Source: Lysobacter sp. BMK333-48F3
GTDB lineage: Bacteria > Pseudomonadota > Gammaproteobacteria > Xanthomonadales > Xanthomonadaceae
Reading direction: 5' to 3'
NCBI RefSeq assembly: GCF_019733395.1
Contig: NZ_JAIHOO010000001.1
Span: forward strand, 2,976,501-3,040,500
DNA: 64,000 nucleotides
Part shown: piece by piece, positions 33,090-43,269 of the stretch
How the letters are laid out: each line of letters opens with the position of its first letter
Position numbering within the stretch: the first letter of the stretch is position 1
Translations under genes and position numbers: made by a program
The notes under the pieces: generated by a model
What the model saw: the letters and a program-made list of their open reading frames with translations, nothing else
Databases searched by the model: none
Told to the model about the DNA's origin: nothing

Positions 33090-33952
33090 GGCGGGGTTCC
33101 GGTGGCGTCGGCGGCGTCGTCGAGCAGGCGCTGGGGATGGGTGTAGACCGCGTAGCCGTCGTCGCGGGCGAAGCCGACCAGGGTCAGTCGCGCGCTGTCG
33201 GCCAGGGCGATGGCCAACGCGGTCGGCGCCGAGATCGCCGCGAGCAGGACGATGCCGGCCTGCGCGGCCTTCATTGCCATCTCGTAGCTGGCCCGGCTGG
33301 TGACCACGGCGAAGCCTTGCGCGGGATCGATCCGGGCGGCGGCGAGGGCGCCGATCAGCTTGTCCAGCGCGTTGTGCCGGCCGACGTCCTCGCGCACCAG
33401 CGCGATCCGGCCGTCGCCGGCGGCCCAGGCCGCGGCGTGGGTGGCGCCGGTCAGCGCATTGAGCGGCTGCTGCGCGCGCAACTCGCGCAGGGCGCGGGCG
33501 AGGGCGGCGCCGGCGATCGGCGCGCCGGCAGCGACCTGCGGCGGCGCACGCAATACCGCATCCACGCTTTGGCTGCCGCACACGCCGCAACCGCTGCGCC
33601 CTTCCAGGCTGCGCCGGCGTTGGGCCAGGGCCTGCGCGCGCGGCTCGGGGATGCGCAGGCACAGCTGTGCGCCGTCCAGGCCGTGGGCGACGGCTTCGAT
33701 GCGCAGCTCGGAGGGCGCGGCGACGATGCCTTCGCTGAGAGAGAAGCCCAGGGCGAAGTCTTCCAGGTCGGCCGGGGTCGCCATCATCACCGCGAACGGC
33801 GCGTCGTTGTAGACCAGGCTCACCGGCACTTCGGCGGCGATCGCGTCGAGGCCGTCCTCGCGGCGATCGCCGCGGCGGCGATGCACTTGCCGCCGCACCG
33901 CGCCGGGTTCGGCGGCGATCTCGGCGGCGGACGGGTTCGGGTTCGCAATCAT
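33086..33952 (-). CDS. fdhD: Formate dehydrogenase accessory sulfurtransferase FdhD
   Basis: A 288-residue FdhD protein. The catalytic redox motif CGVC lies at 122-125 (GRSGCGVCGSQS), and the family regions VPVSLVYNDAPFAVMMATPA, LEDFALGFSLSEGI, REDVGRHNALDKLIG and SRASYEMAMKAAQAGI are intact. FdhD passes sulfur from IscS to the bis-MGD cofactor, which formate dehydrogenase-like enzymes require. It is followed with a 4-nt overlap by the YdeP-type oxidoreductase, its probable client. The start at 33952 is the ATG of MIANPNPSAA; an upstream in-frame Met (MLPSRREEG) would add a poorly conserved basic leader. Confidence 0.94.
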   Translation of the reverse strand: MIANPNPSAAEIAAEPGAVRRQVHRRRGDRREDGLDAIAAEVPVSLVYNDAPFAVMMATPADLEDFALGFSLSEGIVAAPSELRIEAVAHGLDGAQLCLRIPEPRAQALAQRRRSLEGRSGCGVCGSQSVDAVLRAPPQVAAGAPIAGAALARALRELRAQQPLNALTGATHAAAWAAGDGRIALVREDVGRHNALDKLIGALAAARIDPAQGFAVVTSRASYEMAMKAAQAGIVLLAAISAPTALAIALADSARLTLVGFARDDGYAVYTHPQRLLDDAADATGTPP

Positions 33953-34141
33953 GGCAGCGGCCGCGGGGCGGCCTTCCTCTCGGCGCGACGGTAGCATGCC
34001 CGCGGCGGCGGCGCGGACCGTGCGTCGGCGCCGCCCCGACGAGGCGGCTACGAGGCTAGCGCAAGCGGCGCGACGGAACCATCGCCGCCGGCACAAAGCG
34101 CGGCGGCGCGGCGCCCGGCGCGATTCGGCGGCCGCCGCGGT

Positions 34142-36019
34142 TCAGCGGATCGGCTCGTCCAGCACCAACTGGCGCACGAAGCGCACCGGCGGCGCGCCGT
34201 AGGACAGCACCTGGTCGTGGTAGGCCTTCTGCTCGAACTTGTCGCCGAGCTTGGCCTGCACCGCCTTGCGCATGTCGAAGTGCTCCTGCGCGCCGACGAA
34301 GTAGGTCGGCAGCTGGGCCGAGGTCAGCTGCGCGCGCACCCACTTGCCTGCGGCTTCGCGCTCTTGCTGGAAGGTCTGCCGGGTCATGAACTCCATCGCC
34401 TGCTCGCGGCTCCAGTCCTCGACCTGCACGCCCTGGTCGAGGATCGCGTTGCCGATGCTGCGCAGATAGAACTTCAGCTGGACCAGGCGGAACAGCGGAT
34501 CGCCGCCGAGGTAGCCGGCATCGGCCATCATGTCCTCGGTGTACACCGCCCAGCCTTCGGCGAACACGCCCGAGCGCAGCACCGCGCGCAGGGTCGAGGG
34601 CGCCTTGGCCGAATGCGCGCCCTCCAGGTAGTGGCCCGGCATCGCCTCGTGGATCGACAGCAGGTGGACCATGCGCGAGTTGTATTCGCGCAGGAACGAA
34701 TCGACCTGCTGCGGGTTCCAGTCGTCGGGAATCGGCGAGATCGCGTAGTAGGTGTCCAGGCCCTTGTCGAGCGGGCCCGGCGAGTCGCAGTACGCCAAGG
34801 CCACGCCGCGCTGGAACTCCGGCATCAAGATGATCTTGACCGGCGCGTCGGGCACGGTGACCAGGTTCTTGGCGCGGGTGAAGGCGGTGGCCTCGGCGGT
34901 GGTCTGCTTGGCGAATTCGACCACCTTGTCGCGCGCCGGCTTGTCGGCATAGGCCAGCTCCAGCGCCGCCTCGATCGCCTTCTGCTGCTGTTCGGGGGTC
35001 GGCTTGTCCGGCAGTTCCGGCGCGCCGGGCTTGCCCTTGAGCTCCTGCTGGGCGATCGCGTACATCTCCTGGCGCACCCGCGCCAGTTCGGCCTGGGCGC
35101 GCTGCATGATCTCGGCGCGCGACAGCGAGGCGTTGAGCGAGAACTTCAGCTTCTCGTCGTACAGGGTCTGGCCGATGCGGAAATTGCCCTTGGCGTTCGG
35201 CACCAGGGTCTGGTCCAGCCACTGCTGCTGCTCGGCCACCGCCTTGCGCAAGCCGGCCACCGCCGCGTCCAGGCGCTTGCGCTCGGCGCCCTTGAGCTGG
35301 CCGGCGTTGGGGACGATGAAGGTGTCGATCAGGCTGAGCACGCCCGCGTTCTGCTTGGACACGGTCTCGGCGTGGATCTTCGGCACCCGCGCCGGGTCGA
35401 GGTTGGCGCGCGCCTGGGCGAAGATCTGCGGGATCTTCTCCATGCGCGCGGTCGCCGACTTCAGCCGCTGCGGCATCGGCGCGAACTCGCGCGCCATCAG
35501 GTTGTAGATCGCATCGCCGGCCAGGCCGTTGTAGATCAACGGATCCCAGGCCCAGCTCTGCAGGGTCTGCAGCGACCACACTTCCGATTCCAGGCGATTG
35601 CGCAGGATCGCCGCGTCGACCTGGTTCTCGCGCGACAGCTTGGCGGCGTCGACGGCGTCGAGCTCGGCGAGCAGCTTGCGGTTGAAGTCGAGCTGGCGCT
35701 GGCGGCCGGCGGCGCTGAGGTCGTCGATCTCGGCGTCGTAGCGGTGGTCGCCGATCTGGGTGGCGCTGACCGGGTTGAGCCGCATGACTTCGTCCAGCCA
35801 GCGCTTGGACAGCGCCGCGAAGGCGGTGTCGACGGCCGGGTCGGCGGCGCCGGGCGCGGCGGTCGCGGCCGGGGCGGCGCCGGCCGCGGGCTGGGCGGCG
35901 CTGTGCGGGCCGCAGCCGGACAGGGCCAGGGCGAGCAGGGCCGGAGCGAGCAGGGCCAGCGCGAGCGGGCGCGGCGCCGGAGCGAACGGGGAGGGGGAGG
36001 GGCGCAGACGCATATCCAT
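34142..36019 (-). CDS. DUF885 lipoprotein, probable metallopeptidase
   Basis: A 625-residue DUF885 protein. Residues 1-36 form a lipoprotein signal with the lipobox LSGC (Cys about 36), so it is likely anchored at the membrane facing the periplasm. The domain core carries the HEAMPGH motif (a zinc-binding HExxxGH variant) and the downstream EGWAVYTEDMM that supplies the third ligand. Relatives are thought to be carboxypeptidase- or M32-like enzymes. The start at 36019 (MDM) precedes the signal sequence. A helical N-terminal half spans about 60-400. It is divergent from the TonB receptor with a 1-kb gap. Confidence 0.9.
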   Translation of the reverse strand: MDMRLRPSPSPFAPAPRPLALALLAPALLALALSGCGPHSAAQPAAGAAPAATAAPGAADPAVDTAFAALSKRWLDEVMRLNPVSATQIGDHRYDAEIDDLSAAGRQRQLDFNRKLLAELDAVDAAKLSRENQVDAAILRNRLESEVWSLQTLQSWAWDPLIYNGLAGDAIYNLMAREFAPMPQRLKSATARMEKIPQIFAQARANLDPARVPKIHAETVSKQNAGVLSLIDTFIVPNAGQLKGAERKRLDAAVAGLRKAVAEQQQWLDQTLVPNAKGNFRIGQTLYDEKLKFSLNASLSRAEIMQRAQAELARVRQEMYAIAQQELKGKPGAPELPDKPTPEQQQKAIEAALELAYADKPARDKVVEFAKQTTAEATAFTRAKNLVTVPDAPVKIILMPEFQRGVALAYCDSPGPLDKGLDTYYAISPIPDDWNPQQVDSFLREYNSRMVHLLSIHEAMPGHYLEGAHSAKAPSTLRAVLRSGVFAEGWAVYTEDMMADAGYLGGDPLFRLVQLKFYLRSIGNAILDQGVQVEDWSREQAMEFMTRQTFQQEREAAGKWVRAQLTSAQLPTYFVGAQEHFDMRKAVQAKLGDKFEQKAYHDQVLSYGAPPVRFVRQLVLDEPIR

Positions 36020-37030
36020 ATCGGGTCGTGGCAGGCGGCGGTGGCCGCGATGCGCGGAGGATAGGCCAAGCCGCAGGGCCCCGCATGGGTCATTCGTGGG
36101 GCCTTCGCTGCGCCGCGGCCGTGCCGTTGCGGGCGCGGCACGGGCGTGGGCGCGCGGGCGACGCCGTCGGCACCGGCGACCGCCGTGCTCGGCACCGCCG
36201 GCCGCCCGCTCGGGCATGGGGCCGGAGGCCGATTCCGGCGCAGTTACCGTGTCCAGGGTCGGATTTCGGCGCCTCGCAGGGCGGCGGTGTCATAAGCATC
36301 GGTAATGTCCTCATGCGCACTGCGGCGCACTTGACGGAATCTGTCCGAACCGCCTGCAAGCCAGCAGCGGCGCGGGTTCCGGCGGCCCCGCCAGGCGCCG
36401 TGCCGGGCCGGCGCATTCGGCACAAGGCAGGGTGAGCTGCGAACCATCGCCCGGGAGTGGCGAAAAAATAGCCAGCCGGGGCCGGGCGCGGTTTGACGTC
36501 GCTTTATCGCGATGCAACATATCTCCCGTCGCCGCCCTGGCGACGTCCGAATCCATGCAGACCGCCGCCGTGAACCCAGCCGCCCCGACCCGCCGACCGA
36601 TCGCCGCACCGCGCCGAATGCGCGCGTGTCGCCGGTCGATGCGTCGCTGTTGAAGCGCTTCGTTCCGTCTCCCGTTCGCGCATCGCCCGCCTTAGCGGCA
36701 ACGCGTTCGCCTCCCGGTCGCTGTCCTGGTTCGTCTTCGCTCATGTCCGCTTCGCTCCTCGATTCTTCGCTGCCGCCCGCCTGCGCCGCCGTCCGCCGCG
36801 CACCGCGCATGCGCCACGTCTGTAGCCGGCGGGTGATGCCCTGACGGGCTGAACCTGCCGCCGGTTTCGCCCGCTCCGGAACGGTGCGCGGCTTTGCGGT
36901 CGATCCGCATCGCGTCGTACCCCTCCCCAACGTGACTTCGCTGCGCCCAGCGCAGCGCGGACGGCTGCGCGCCGTTCCGGTCGGGCCTTTGTTTTCGCTT
37001 CGCCTCTCTCTTCGACTCAGGAATCCACCC
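36020..37030. other. 1-kb region without a supported gene, upstream of a TonB receptor
   Basis: The open frames here have poor codon and amino-acid composition (Arg/Ser/Pro-rich), and no ribosome site or family match is seen, so none is called. AT-richer DNA at about 36460-36530 contains TTGACG (36493-36498) and, 17 bp later, AACATATC, a weak promoter-like pair. This would give the receptor a 500-nt leader. The last 140 bp before the receptor start are pyrimidine-rich on the coding strand (TTTTCGCTTCGCCTCTCTCT). Confidence 0.4.
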
Positions 37031-39682
37031 ATGTCCCTCGTTTTCGCTGCTTCCCGCACCGGCGTGCGTTACCGACGACTCGCCCTCGCGCTGTCCCTGG
37101 CGCTGGCCGCGCCGCTGGTCCTGGCCGAGGAGGCCGCGCCGCAACCCGACGCCGAGCCCGGCGTCACCCTCGACGCGGTCCAGGTCACCGGCTCCAACCT
37201 CAAGCGCAGCGACGAAGCCGGGGTCAACCCGGTGCTGGTGCTGGACCGCGCGCAGATCGAGAAGAGCGGCAAACTCACCGTCTCCGACCTGCTGCGCAGC
37301 CTCACCGTCAACAGCGGCAACAGCTTCAACGAGCAGTACACCGGCAGCTTCGCCAACGGTTCGGCCGGCGTGTCGTTGCGCGGCCTGAGCCAGAAGAACA
37401 CCCTGGTGCTGGTCAACGGCTACCGGGTCGCGTCCTACGGTTTCGCCCAGAACACCCAGGACAATTTCGTCGACCTCAACGCGCTGCCGCTGGGCGCGAT
37501 CGAGCGGGTCGAAATCCTCAAGGACGGCGCCTCGGCGCTGTACGGATCCGACGCGATCGCCGGCGTGGTCAACCTGATCCTGCGTCGCAAGATCGAAGGC
37601 ATCGAACTCGACGCGGCCTACGGCGCGGCCACCGAAGGCGGCATCGACCAGCACCGCATCGGCCTGCGCGCCGGCCGCGGCGACCCGGCCAGCGATCGCT
37701 ACAGCCTGCGTTTCAGCCTCGACGTGTTCCAGCGCGGCCGGCTCGACGCCGACGAACGCGACCTGACCCGCGACGGCGATTACCGCGATCAGCCCGGCGG
37801 GCGCCTGGCCGGCTGGTCGACCCAGGGCGGCGCCTACCTGAGCAATCCGCGCGCGCCGGTCGCCTTCCCGTGCCAGCCGGGGACCCAGTCGCGGCCGTAC
37901 AGCGACTTCGGCAGCCCGCTGCCGGGCAACGCCTGCGCCTTCAACACCCAGCCGTTCCGCACCCTGGTCCCGGACGTGGAGCGCTACCAGGCGCTGCTGG
38001 CCGGCGACGTCTGGTTCAACGATTCGCTGCAAGGCTTCGCCGAAGTGCTGTACAGCACCAGCCACAACGGCACCTATTTCAGCGCGCCGATGACGGTCGG
38101 CGCCGGCCTGCGCGCCTACGACCGCAGCACCGGCCGCCTGGTCGACATTCCGGCGGTGTTGCCGGTCGGCCACCCGAACAATCCCTACGCGACGCCGACC
38201 CCGTTCGAGTACTCGTTCCTCGACCTGGGCGCGCGCTACAAGATCAACAAGTCGGAGTTCTCGCGGGTGCTGTTCGGCCTGCGCGGCAAGGGCGAGACCT
38301 GGGACTGGGACGTCGCCGCCAGCCATTCGGAAAGCCGCCAGCACGAGTACGTGCGCAACTTCCTCAACCGTTACGCGTTCGAGCAGACCCTGCGCGACGG
38401 CAGTTACGACTTCCTCGATCCCGCGCGCACTCCCGGCGCGCTGGAGACGCTGCGCCTGTCGACCCGGCGCCCGGGCACGTATCGGCTGAGCACGCTCAGC
38501 GGCAAGATCTCCGGCTTCCCGTGGCAGTGGCGCGCCGGCGACGTCGGCGTCGCCGCCGGGGTGGAGTTCCGCAACGAGGCCCAGGACGCGCGCACCAGCC
38601 CGCAGGTGCTGTCGGGCACCGAACTGCGCCCGGCGATCAACCTGATCGACGGCGACCGCCGGGTCTCGGCGGCGTTCTTCGAACTCAGCCTCAAGCCCTG
38701 GCAGCAACTGGAAGTGCAACTGGCCGGCCGCGGCGACCACTACAGCGACTTCGGCAGCGCGTTCTCGCCCAAGCTCGGCCTGCGCTGGCAGGCCAGCGAC
38801 GACTTCCTGGTGCGTTTCAACGCCTCGCGCGGCTTCCGCGCGCCGTCGCTGCCGGAAATCGCCCAGAGCACCACGATCAGCTATGGCAGCGTGATCGATC
38901 CCTACGATCCGGTGCAGCCGGGCGCCTCGCGCGGCGTCACCATCCTGCGCGCCGGCAATCCGGAGCTGAAGGCCGAGCGTTCCAGCAACATCAACCTCGG
39001 CCTGCTGTGGTCGCCGGACGCCGACACCAGCCTGGGCGTCGACCTGTACCGGATCCGCCAGGACGACCTGATCGCGCCGGACAGCGTGCAGTACGTGGTC
39101 TCCAATCCGCAGCTCAACCCGGGCCGGATCACCCGCGACGCCCAGGGCCGCCTGCAACTGGTCGAGAACCGCTACGCCAACCAGGGCACCCTGACCACCA
39201 CCGGCTTCGACATCGAGGGCCGCAAGGTCTGGCGCGCCGGCGACGCGGCCTGGACCCTGGACGGCACCTGGACCCGCCTGCTGAGCTACGAGCAGCCGCA
39301 GGTGGCCGGGCAGGGCGCGCTGGAAGGCGCCGGCGGCAACCGCTTCGGCGCGCTGCCGAAGTGGCGCGGCATCACCTCGCTCAACTACGGCCGCGGCGAC
39401 TGGAACGCGCAGCTGTCGTGGCGCTACATCGGCGGCTACCGCCAGCAGGTGGTGGACGCGCGCAGCAACCCGGGTCTGGACGCCAAGGTCGACGATCACC
39501 ATCAGTTCGATCTGTACCTGGGCTACGAGGGCCTGCGCGACACGACGCTCTACCTGTCGGTGCAGAACCTGGCCGACAAGGACCCGCCGTTCGATCCGGC
39601 CGGCGGCGCGCTGCCGTACGACATCAGCCAGTACGACGCGCTGGGGCGGTTCGTCACGGTCGGGTTCAAGCACAAGTTCTGA
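37031..39682 (+). CDS. TonB-dependent outer-membrane receptor
   Basis: An 883-residue outer-membrane receptor. The signal peptide (LALALSLALAAPLVLAEE, cleavage near 34) is followed by a TonB-box-like stretch (VTLDAVQVTGSNL), a plug domain to about 180 containing VSLRGLSQKNTLVLVNGYR and YGSDAIAGVVNLILRR, and a barrel ending in Phe (VTVGFKHKF). The plug resembles that of the 810-residue receptor at 19208, but the barrels differ. The ligand is unknown. There is no linked inner-membrane transporter, so it probably relies on a shared TonB-ExbBD. A perfect palindrome follows 26 bp after the stop. Confidence 0.92.
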   Translation: MSLVFAASRTGVRYRRLALALSLALAAPLVLAEEAAPQPDAEPGVTLDAVQVTGSNLKRSDEAGVNPVLVLDRAQIEKSGKLTVSDLLRSLTVNSGNSFNEQYTGSFANGSAGVSLRGLSQKNTLVLVNGYRVASYGFAQNTQDNFVDLNALPLGAIERVEILKDGASALYGSDAIAGVVNLILRRKIEGIELDAAYGAATEGGIDQHRIGLRAGRGDPASDRYSLRFSLDVFQRGRLDADERDLTRDGDYRDQPGGRLAGWSTQGGAYLSNPRAPVAFPCQPGTQSRPYSDFGSPLPGNACAFNTQPFRTLVPDVERYQALLAGDVWFNDSLQGFAEVLYSTSHNGTYFSAPMTVGAGLRAYDRSTGRLVDIPAVLPVGHPNNPYATPTPFEYSFLDLGARYKINKSEFSRVLFGLRGKGETWDWDVAASHSESRQHEYVRNFLNRYAFEQTLRDGSYDFLDPARTPGALETLRLSTRRPGTYRLSTLSGKISGFPWQWRAGDVGVAAGVEFRNEAQDARTSPQVLSGTELRPAINLIDGDRRVSAAFFELSLKPWQQLEVQLAGRGDHYSDFGSAFSPKLGLRWQASDDFLVRFNASRGFRAPSLPEIAQSTTISYGSVIDPYDPVQPGASRGVTILRAGNPELKAERSSNINLGLLWSPDADTSLGVDLYRIRQDDLIAPDSVQYVVSNPQLNPGRITRDAQGRLQLVENRYANQGTLTTTGFDIEGRKVWRAGDAAWTLDGTWTRLLSYEQPQVAGQGALEGAGGNRFGALPKWRGITSLNYGRGDWNAQLSWRYIGGYRQQVVDARSNPGLDAKVDDHHQFDLYLGYEGLRDTTLYLSVQNLADKDPPFDPAGGALPYDISQYDALGRFVTVGFKHKF

Positions 39683-39707
39683 GCCCGGCGCGGCCAGCCG
39701 CCGCACG

Positions 39708-39747
39708 GGGACGGAGGGGGTTAAGCGCGCTTAACCCCCTCCGTCCC
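39708..39747. repeat. 40-bp perfect palindrome, copy 2
   Basis: Centred at 39727.5 on TTAAGCGCGCTTAA with arms GGGACGGAGGGGG and CCCCCTCCGTCCC. It is identical to the copy at 17427-17468 except for one compensatory base pair. Its place 26 bp after the TonB receptor stop would let it act as a stem on the mRNA 3' end, but no long U run follows. Confidence 0.85.
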
Positions 39748-39779
39748 TTCGTCGTTGCGCAGTCCGCGAGGCCCAAGGC

Positions 39780-39875
39780 CCGTCATGCCCGCGTAGGCGG
39801 GCATCCAGGGCTTTATCCAGGCATGGCTCCGAAGTCTCTGGATCCCCGCCTTCGCGGGGATGACGGCTCGAAGAT
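39780..39875. repeat. Pair of CCCGCCTTCGCGGGG-type hairpins
   Basis: CGTCATGCCCGCGTAGGCGGGCAT (about 39782-39805) and CCCCGCCTTCGCGGGG followed by ATGACGG (39843-39865) are two inverted hairpins of the same family as those at 16994-17401 and 25119-25277. They lie in the 338-bp gap before the DUF4349 gene, together with the palindrome at 39708. Confidence 0.7.
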
Positions 39876-40020
39876 CCGGCGCAGCCGCCAACCCCGTTCC
39901 GCCCCGACCCGCGTTGATGTATCCACGACAACGGCGGCGCTGGGCGGATCCGCGTCCGCCGGCGGCGATGGCATAGTGCCGGGGCCGAACGGATCACGGA
40001 CTGGGGCAGGGAGAACGGAT

Positions 40021-40872
40021 ATGGCATATGGATTCGCGAAGCGGCTGCTGGCCGCTGCGCTGGTGGCGGGGACCTTGGCGGGCGCGGCGGGCTGCGCCAG
40101 GCACGACAGCGAGGCGGCCGCCGACGGCACCGCAGCCTCTGCTGTGGCGGCGCCGGCGGCGCCGCCGGCGGAAGGCGGCAGCGCCGACAAGCCCGACCTC
40201 GGCGTGCTGCTGGCCTACCAGCATCGGGTGCTGCTGCGCCTGCCCGGCGAGCGCATCGCGACCCAGGCGCAGGCGGTGCGGGCCGGCTGCGACTCGGGCA
40301 AGTTCGGCGCCTGCGCGGTGTTGGAGATGAGCCAGACCGGCGGCGATTTCCCCAGCGCGATGGTGCAGGTGCGGATCGTGCCGGCGGGCGTCGAACCGCT
40401 GGTGGCGTTGGCCGGCAAGGGCGAGGAAATCTCCGACCGCAGCATCCAGGCCGACGACCTGGCCGCGGCGGTGCGCGACAACGCCATGCTGCGCGACCGG
40501 TTGCAGAAAGAGCATGCGCGCCTGTTGGAATTCCAGCAGCGCGACGACCTCAAGCTCGCCGACGTGCTGACCCTGTCCAACCGCATCGCCGAGCTCGAGG
40601 CGCAGTTGCAGGGCGCGCAGCAGGAAGCGGCGCAGCAGCAGCGGCGGATCTCGACCCAACTGATCACCTTCGATTTCGAAACCACCCGCAGCCAGGCCAG
40701 CCGCAGCGAAATCGGCGAAGCGTTCCGCGATTTCGGCGGCATCGTCGCGTCGGTGGTCGCGTTCCTGATCCGCGCGATCGCGGTGCTGCTGCCGCTGACC
40801 CTGGCGGTACTGCCCTTGCTGTGGCTGCTGCGCCGCTATCTGCGCAAGCGCCGCCAGGCGCGCGGCGGCTGA
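40021..40872 (+). CDS. DUF4349 lipoprotein
   Basis: A 283-residue protein. A lipoprotein signal (LLAAALVAGTLAGAAGC, lipidated Cys near residue 25) is followed by a low-complexity Ala linker. Residues 60-240 are a DUF4349 domain including a coiled coil (about 150-215, with LRDRLQKEHARLLEFQQRDD and SNRIAELEAQLQGAQQEAAQ). A C-terminal membrane helix (VVAFLIRAIAVLLPLTLAVLP) and a basic tail end the protein. The role is unknown; this architecture suggests envelope anchoring at both ends. The ATG at 40021 starts directly at the signal sequence. Confidence 0.85.
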   Translation: MAYGFAKRLLAAALVAGTLAGAAGCARHDSEAAADGTAASAVAAPAAPPAEGGSADKPDLGVLLAYQHRVLLRLPGERIATQAQAVRAGCDSGKFGACAVLEMSQTGGDFPSAMVQVRIVPAGVEPLVALAGKGEEISDRSIQADDLAAAVRDNAMLRDRLQKEHARLLEFQQRDDLKLADVLTLSNRIAELEAQLQGAQQEAAQQQRRISTQLITFDFETTRSQASRSEIGEAFRDFGGIVASVVAFLIRAIAVLLPLTLAVLPLLWLLRRYLRKRRQARGG

Positions 40873-40982
40873 GCCTCGACCGGCGGCGGATCCGGCATCG
40901 CGCGCCCGCGTCCGGGCACCGATCCGCTGCCGGCGCAGCGGATTGTGCGCGGCCCGCGCCGATCCGCCGGCCGCGCGAAGGA

Positions 40983-41279
40983 TCAGCGCGCCTCGTCGTG
41001 CTCGAATTCGACCAGCACGTCCAGATCGAAGGCCAAGGCTTCCACCGCCTCGCGCACCCGCGCGGCGGTGTAGTCGTTGGGCGCGTCGATCTCGATCTCG
41101 TGGATGCCGGGGCCGGCGTCGTCGGGCAGGCCGGCGGAGCTGGAGTCGGCATCGTCCATGTGCGGCATCAGGTCGGCGACTTCCTCGACGTGCTCGATGC
41201 CGTCGAGGCTGGACAGCAGGTTGCCGATCGCGCGGGCGTCGGTTTCGTTGCCGGTGACTCGCAATCGAAGCAGGGGCAT
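40983..41279 (-). CDS. Small conserved hypothetical acidic protein
   Basis: A 98-residue acidic protein: MPLLRLRVTGNETDARAIGN, then SLDGIEHVEEVADLMPHMDD, a Ser/Asp-rich loop, and a C-terminal half with EIEIDAPNDYTAARVREAVE. The pattern of two beta-alpha units suggests a ferredoxin-like (ACT- or HMA-like) fold, though no metal-binding cysteines are present. The function is unknown. The start at 41279 gives a compact protein; the longer frame upstream runs into the SpeG promoter region. It is divergent from speG with 103 bp between. Confidence 0.72.
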   Translation of the reverse strand: MPLLRLRVTGNETDARAIGNLLSSLDGIEHVEEVADLMPHMDDADSSSAGLPDDAGPGIHEIEIDAPNDYTAARVREAVEALAFDLDVLVEFEHDEAR

Positions 41280-41382
41280 GGCGTGGCCTCGGCGCTGGGG
41301 GTGATTCGAGGCTAGGCAGGGGTCGGCTAAGGCGCCGTGAAGCGTCACACCGCCGCCGTGGACGATGGAGTAGGGTGGCGTC

Positions 41383-41994
41383 ATGAATGCGACCGACGCC
41401 AGCGATACGATCCATGACGAATCCGCCGCGGCCGGCGAAGCCGTGCCGATCGTGACCCTGCGCCCGCTGGAGCGCGGCGATCTGCACTTCGTCCACGTGC
41501 TCAACAACAACCGCAGCGTGATGGGCTACTGGTTCGAGGAGCCGTACGAATCTTTCGTCGAGCTCGAAGAGCTGTACCGCAAGCACATCCATGACCAGTC
41601 CGAACGCCGCTTCATCGTCCAGGACGGCGGCCAGGAGCGGGTCGGCCTGGTCGAGCTGGTCGAGATCGACCACCTGCACCGGCGCGCCGAATTCCTGATC
41701 ATGATCTCGCCCGAGCAGCAGCGGCGCGGCTATGCGCGCGCCGCGACCCGGCTGGCGATCAGCTACGCGTTCCGGGTGCTGAACCTGTACAAGCTGTACC
41801 TGCTGGTCGACGTCGACAACACCCACGCGATCCGCATCTACGAGGACGCCGGCTTCCGCCGCGAAGGCGTGCTGATCGACGAATTCTTCAGCGACGGCCG
41901 CTACCACGACGTGGTGCGGATGTGCCTGTTCCAGCATCAGGCGCTGGGCGTGAGCGAGGACGGGCCGCTGTCGCGGCGCCAGCGCCGCGACTGA
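41383..41994 (+). CDS. speG: Spermidine N-acetyltransferase (SpeG-like GNAT)
   Basis: A 203-residue GNAT acetyltransferase of the SpeG type. The core begins [20 protein letters not shown] (24-43); [20 protein letters not shown] includes the region that forms the allosteric polyamine site, and the acetyl-CoA loop is QQRRGYAR. The C-terminal [20 protein letters not shown] is typical. The enzyme acetylates spermidine or spermine with acetyl-CoA to limit polyamine toxicity. The N-terminal 20 residues are an extra acidic extension not usual in E. coli SpeG (186 residues). The closing tail SRRQRRD is basic. Confidence 0.88.
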   Translation: MNATDASDTIHDESAAAGEAVPIVTLRPLERGDLHFVHVLNNNRSVMGYWFEEPYESFVELEELYRKHIHDQSERRFIVQDGGQERVGLVELVEIDHLHRRAEFLIMISPEQQRRGYARAATRLAISYAFRVLNLYKLYLLVDVDNTHAIRIYEDAGFRREGVLIDEFFSDGRYHDVVRMCLFQHQALGVSEDGPLSRRQRRD

Positions 41995-42040
41995 GGCCTG
42001 CGCGCCGCGCTGGCGGCAGCGGGCTCGCGGTACCGGCCCG

Positions 42041-42062
42041 GCCCCGGCCGTGCGGCCGGGGC
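42041..42062. terminator. Hairpin between convergent speG and cyclophilin genes
   Basis: GCCCCGGCC (42041-42049), loop GTGC, GGCCGGGGC (42054-42062). It lies 47 bp after the speG stop and 12 bp before the cyclophilin stop. The stem is strong, but no U run follows on either strand. Confidence 0.5.
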
Positions 42063-42073
42063 GGAAGGGCGCC

Positions 42074-43036
<963 letters not shown>

Positions 43037-43134
43037 CGGGCGGTCTCCGGAGCAAGGGCGTAGGGAACGGAAGCGCCGGCGCGGGGCCGGCGCGGTGAGG
43101 TTGGCGAGCATGGCATGGAGGCAGGAGTGAGCGT

Positions 43135-43181
43135 AGAGGAGCGAGGAGCGAGCAAGGCGCCGGCTCGCTCCTCGCTCCTCT
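43135..43181. repeat. 19-bp inverted repeat between divergent genes
   Basis: AGAGGAGCGAGGAGCGAGC (43135-43153), a 9-nt spacer, and the exact complement GCTCGCTCCTCGCTCCTCT (43163-43181). It lies in the 233-bp region between the cyclophilin and PadR genes, about 90 bp before the PadR start. It could be an operator or a hairpin in the cyclophilin leader. Confidence 0.7.
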
Positions 43182-43269
43182 CCGCTATTCACTGGCTATT
43201 ACTATCAGCACATCCGCTATACCGAACTTCGCACTAGTCTGAACTCCAAGATAGCGGAAGGAGGCGGAC

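Noticed and set aside
36512..36844. Plus-strand 110-residue frame upstream of the TonB receptor
   Set aside because: Arg/Pro/Ser-rich with no recognisable domain and no ribosome site.
36692..39706. A 1004-residue minus-strand frame opposite the second TonB receptor
   Set aside because: Antisense shadow with low-complexity composition; no ribosome site or domain.
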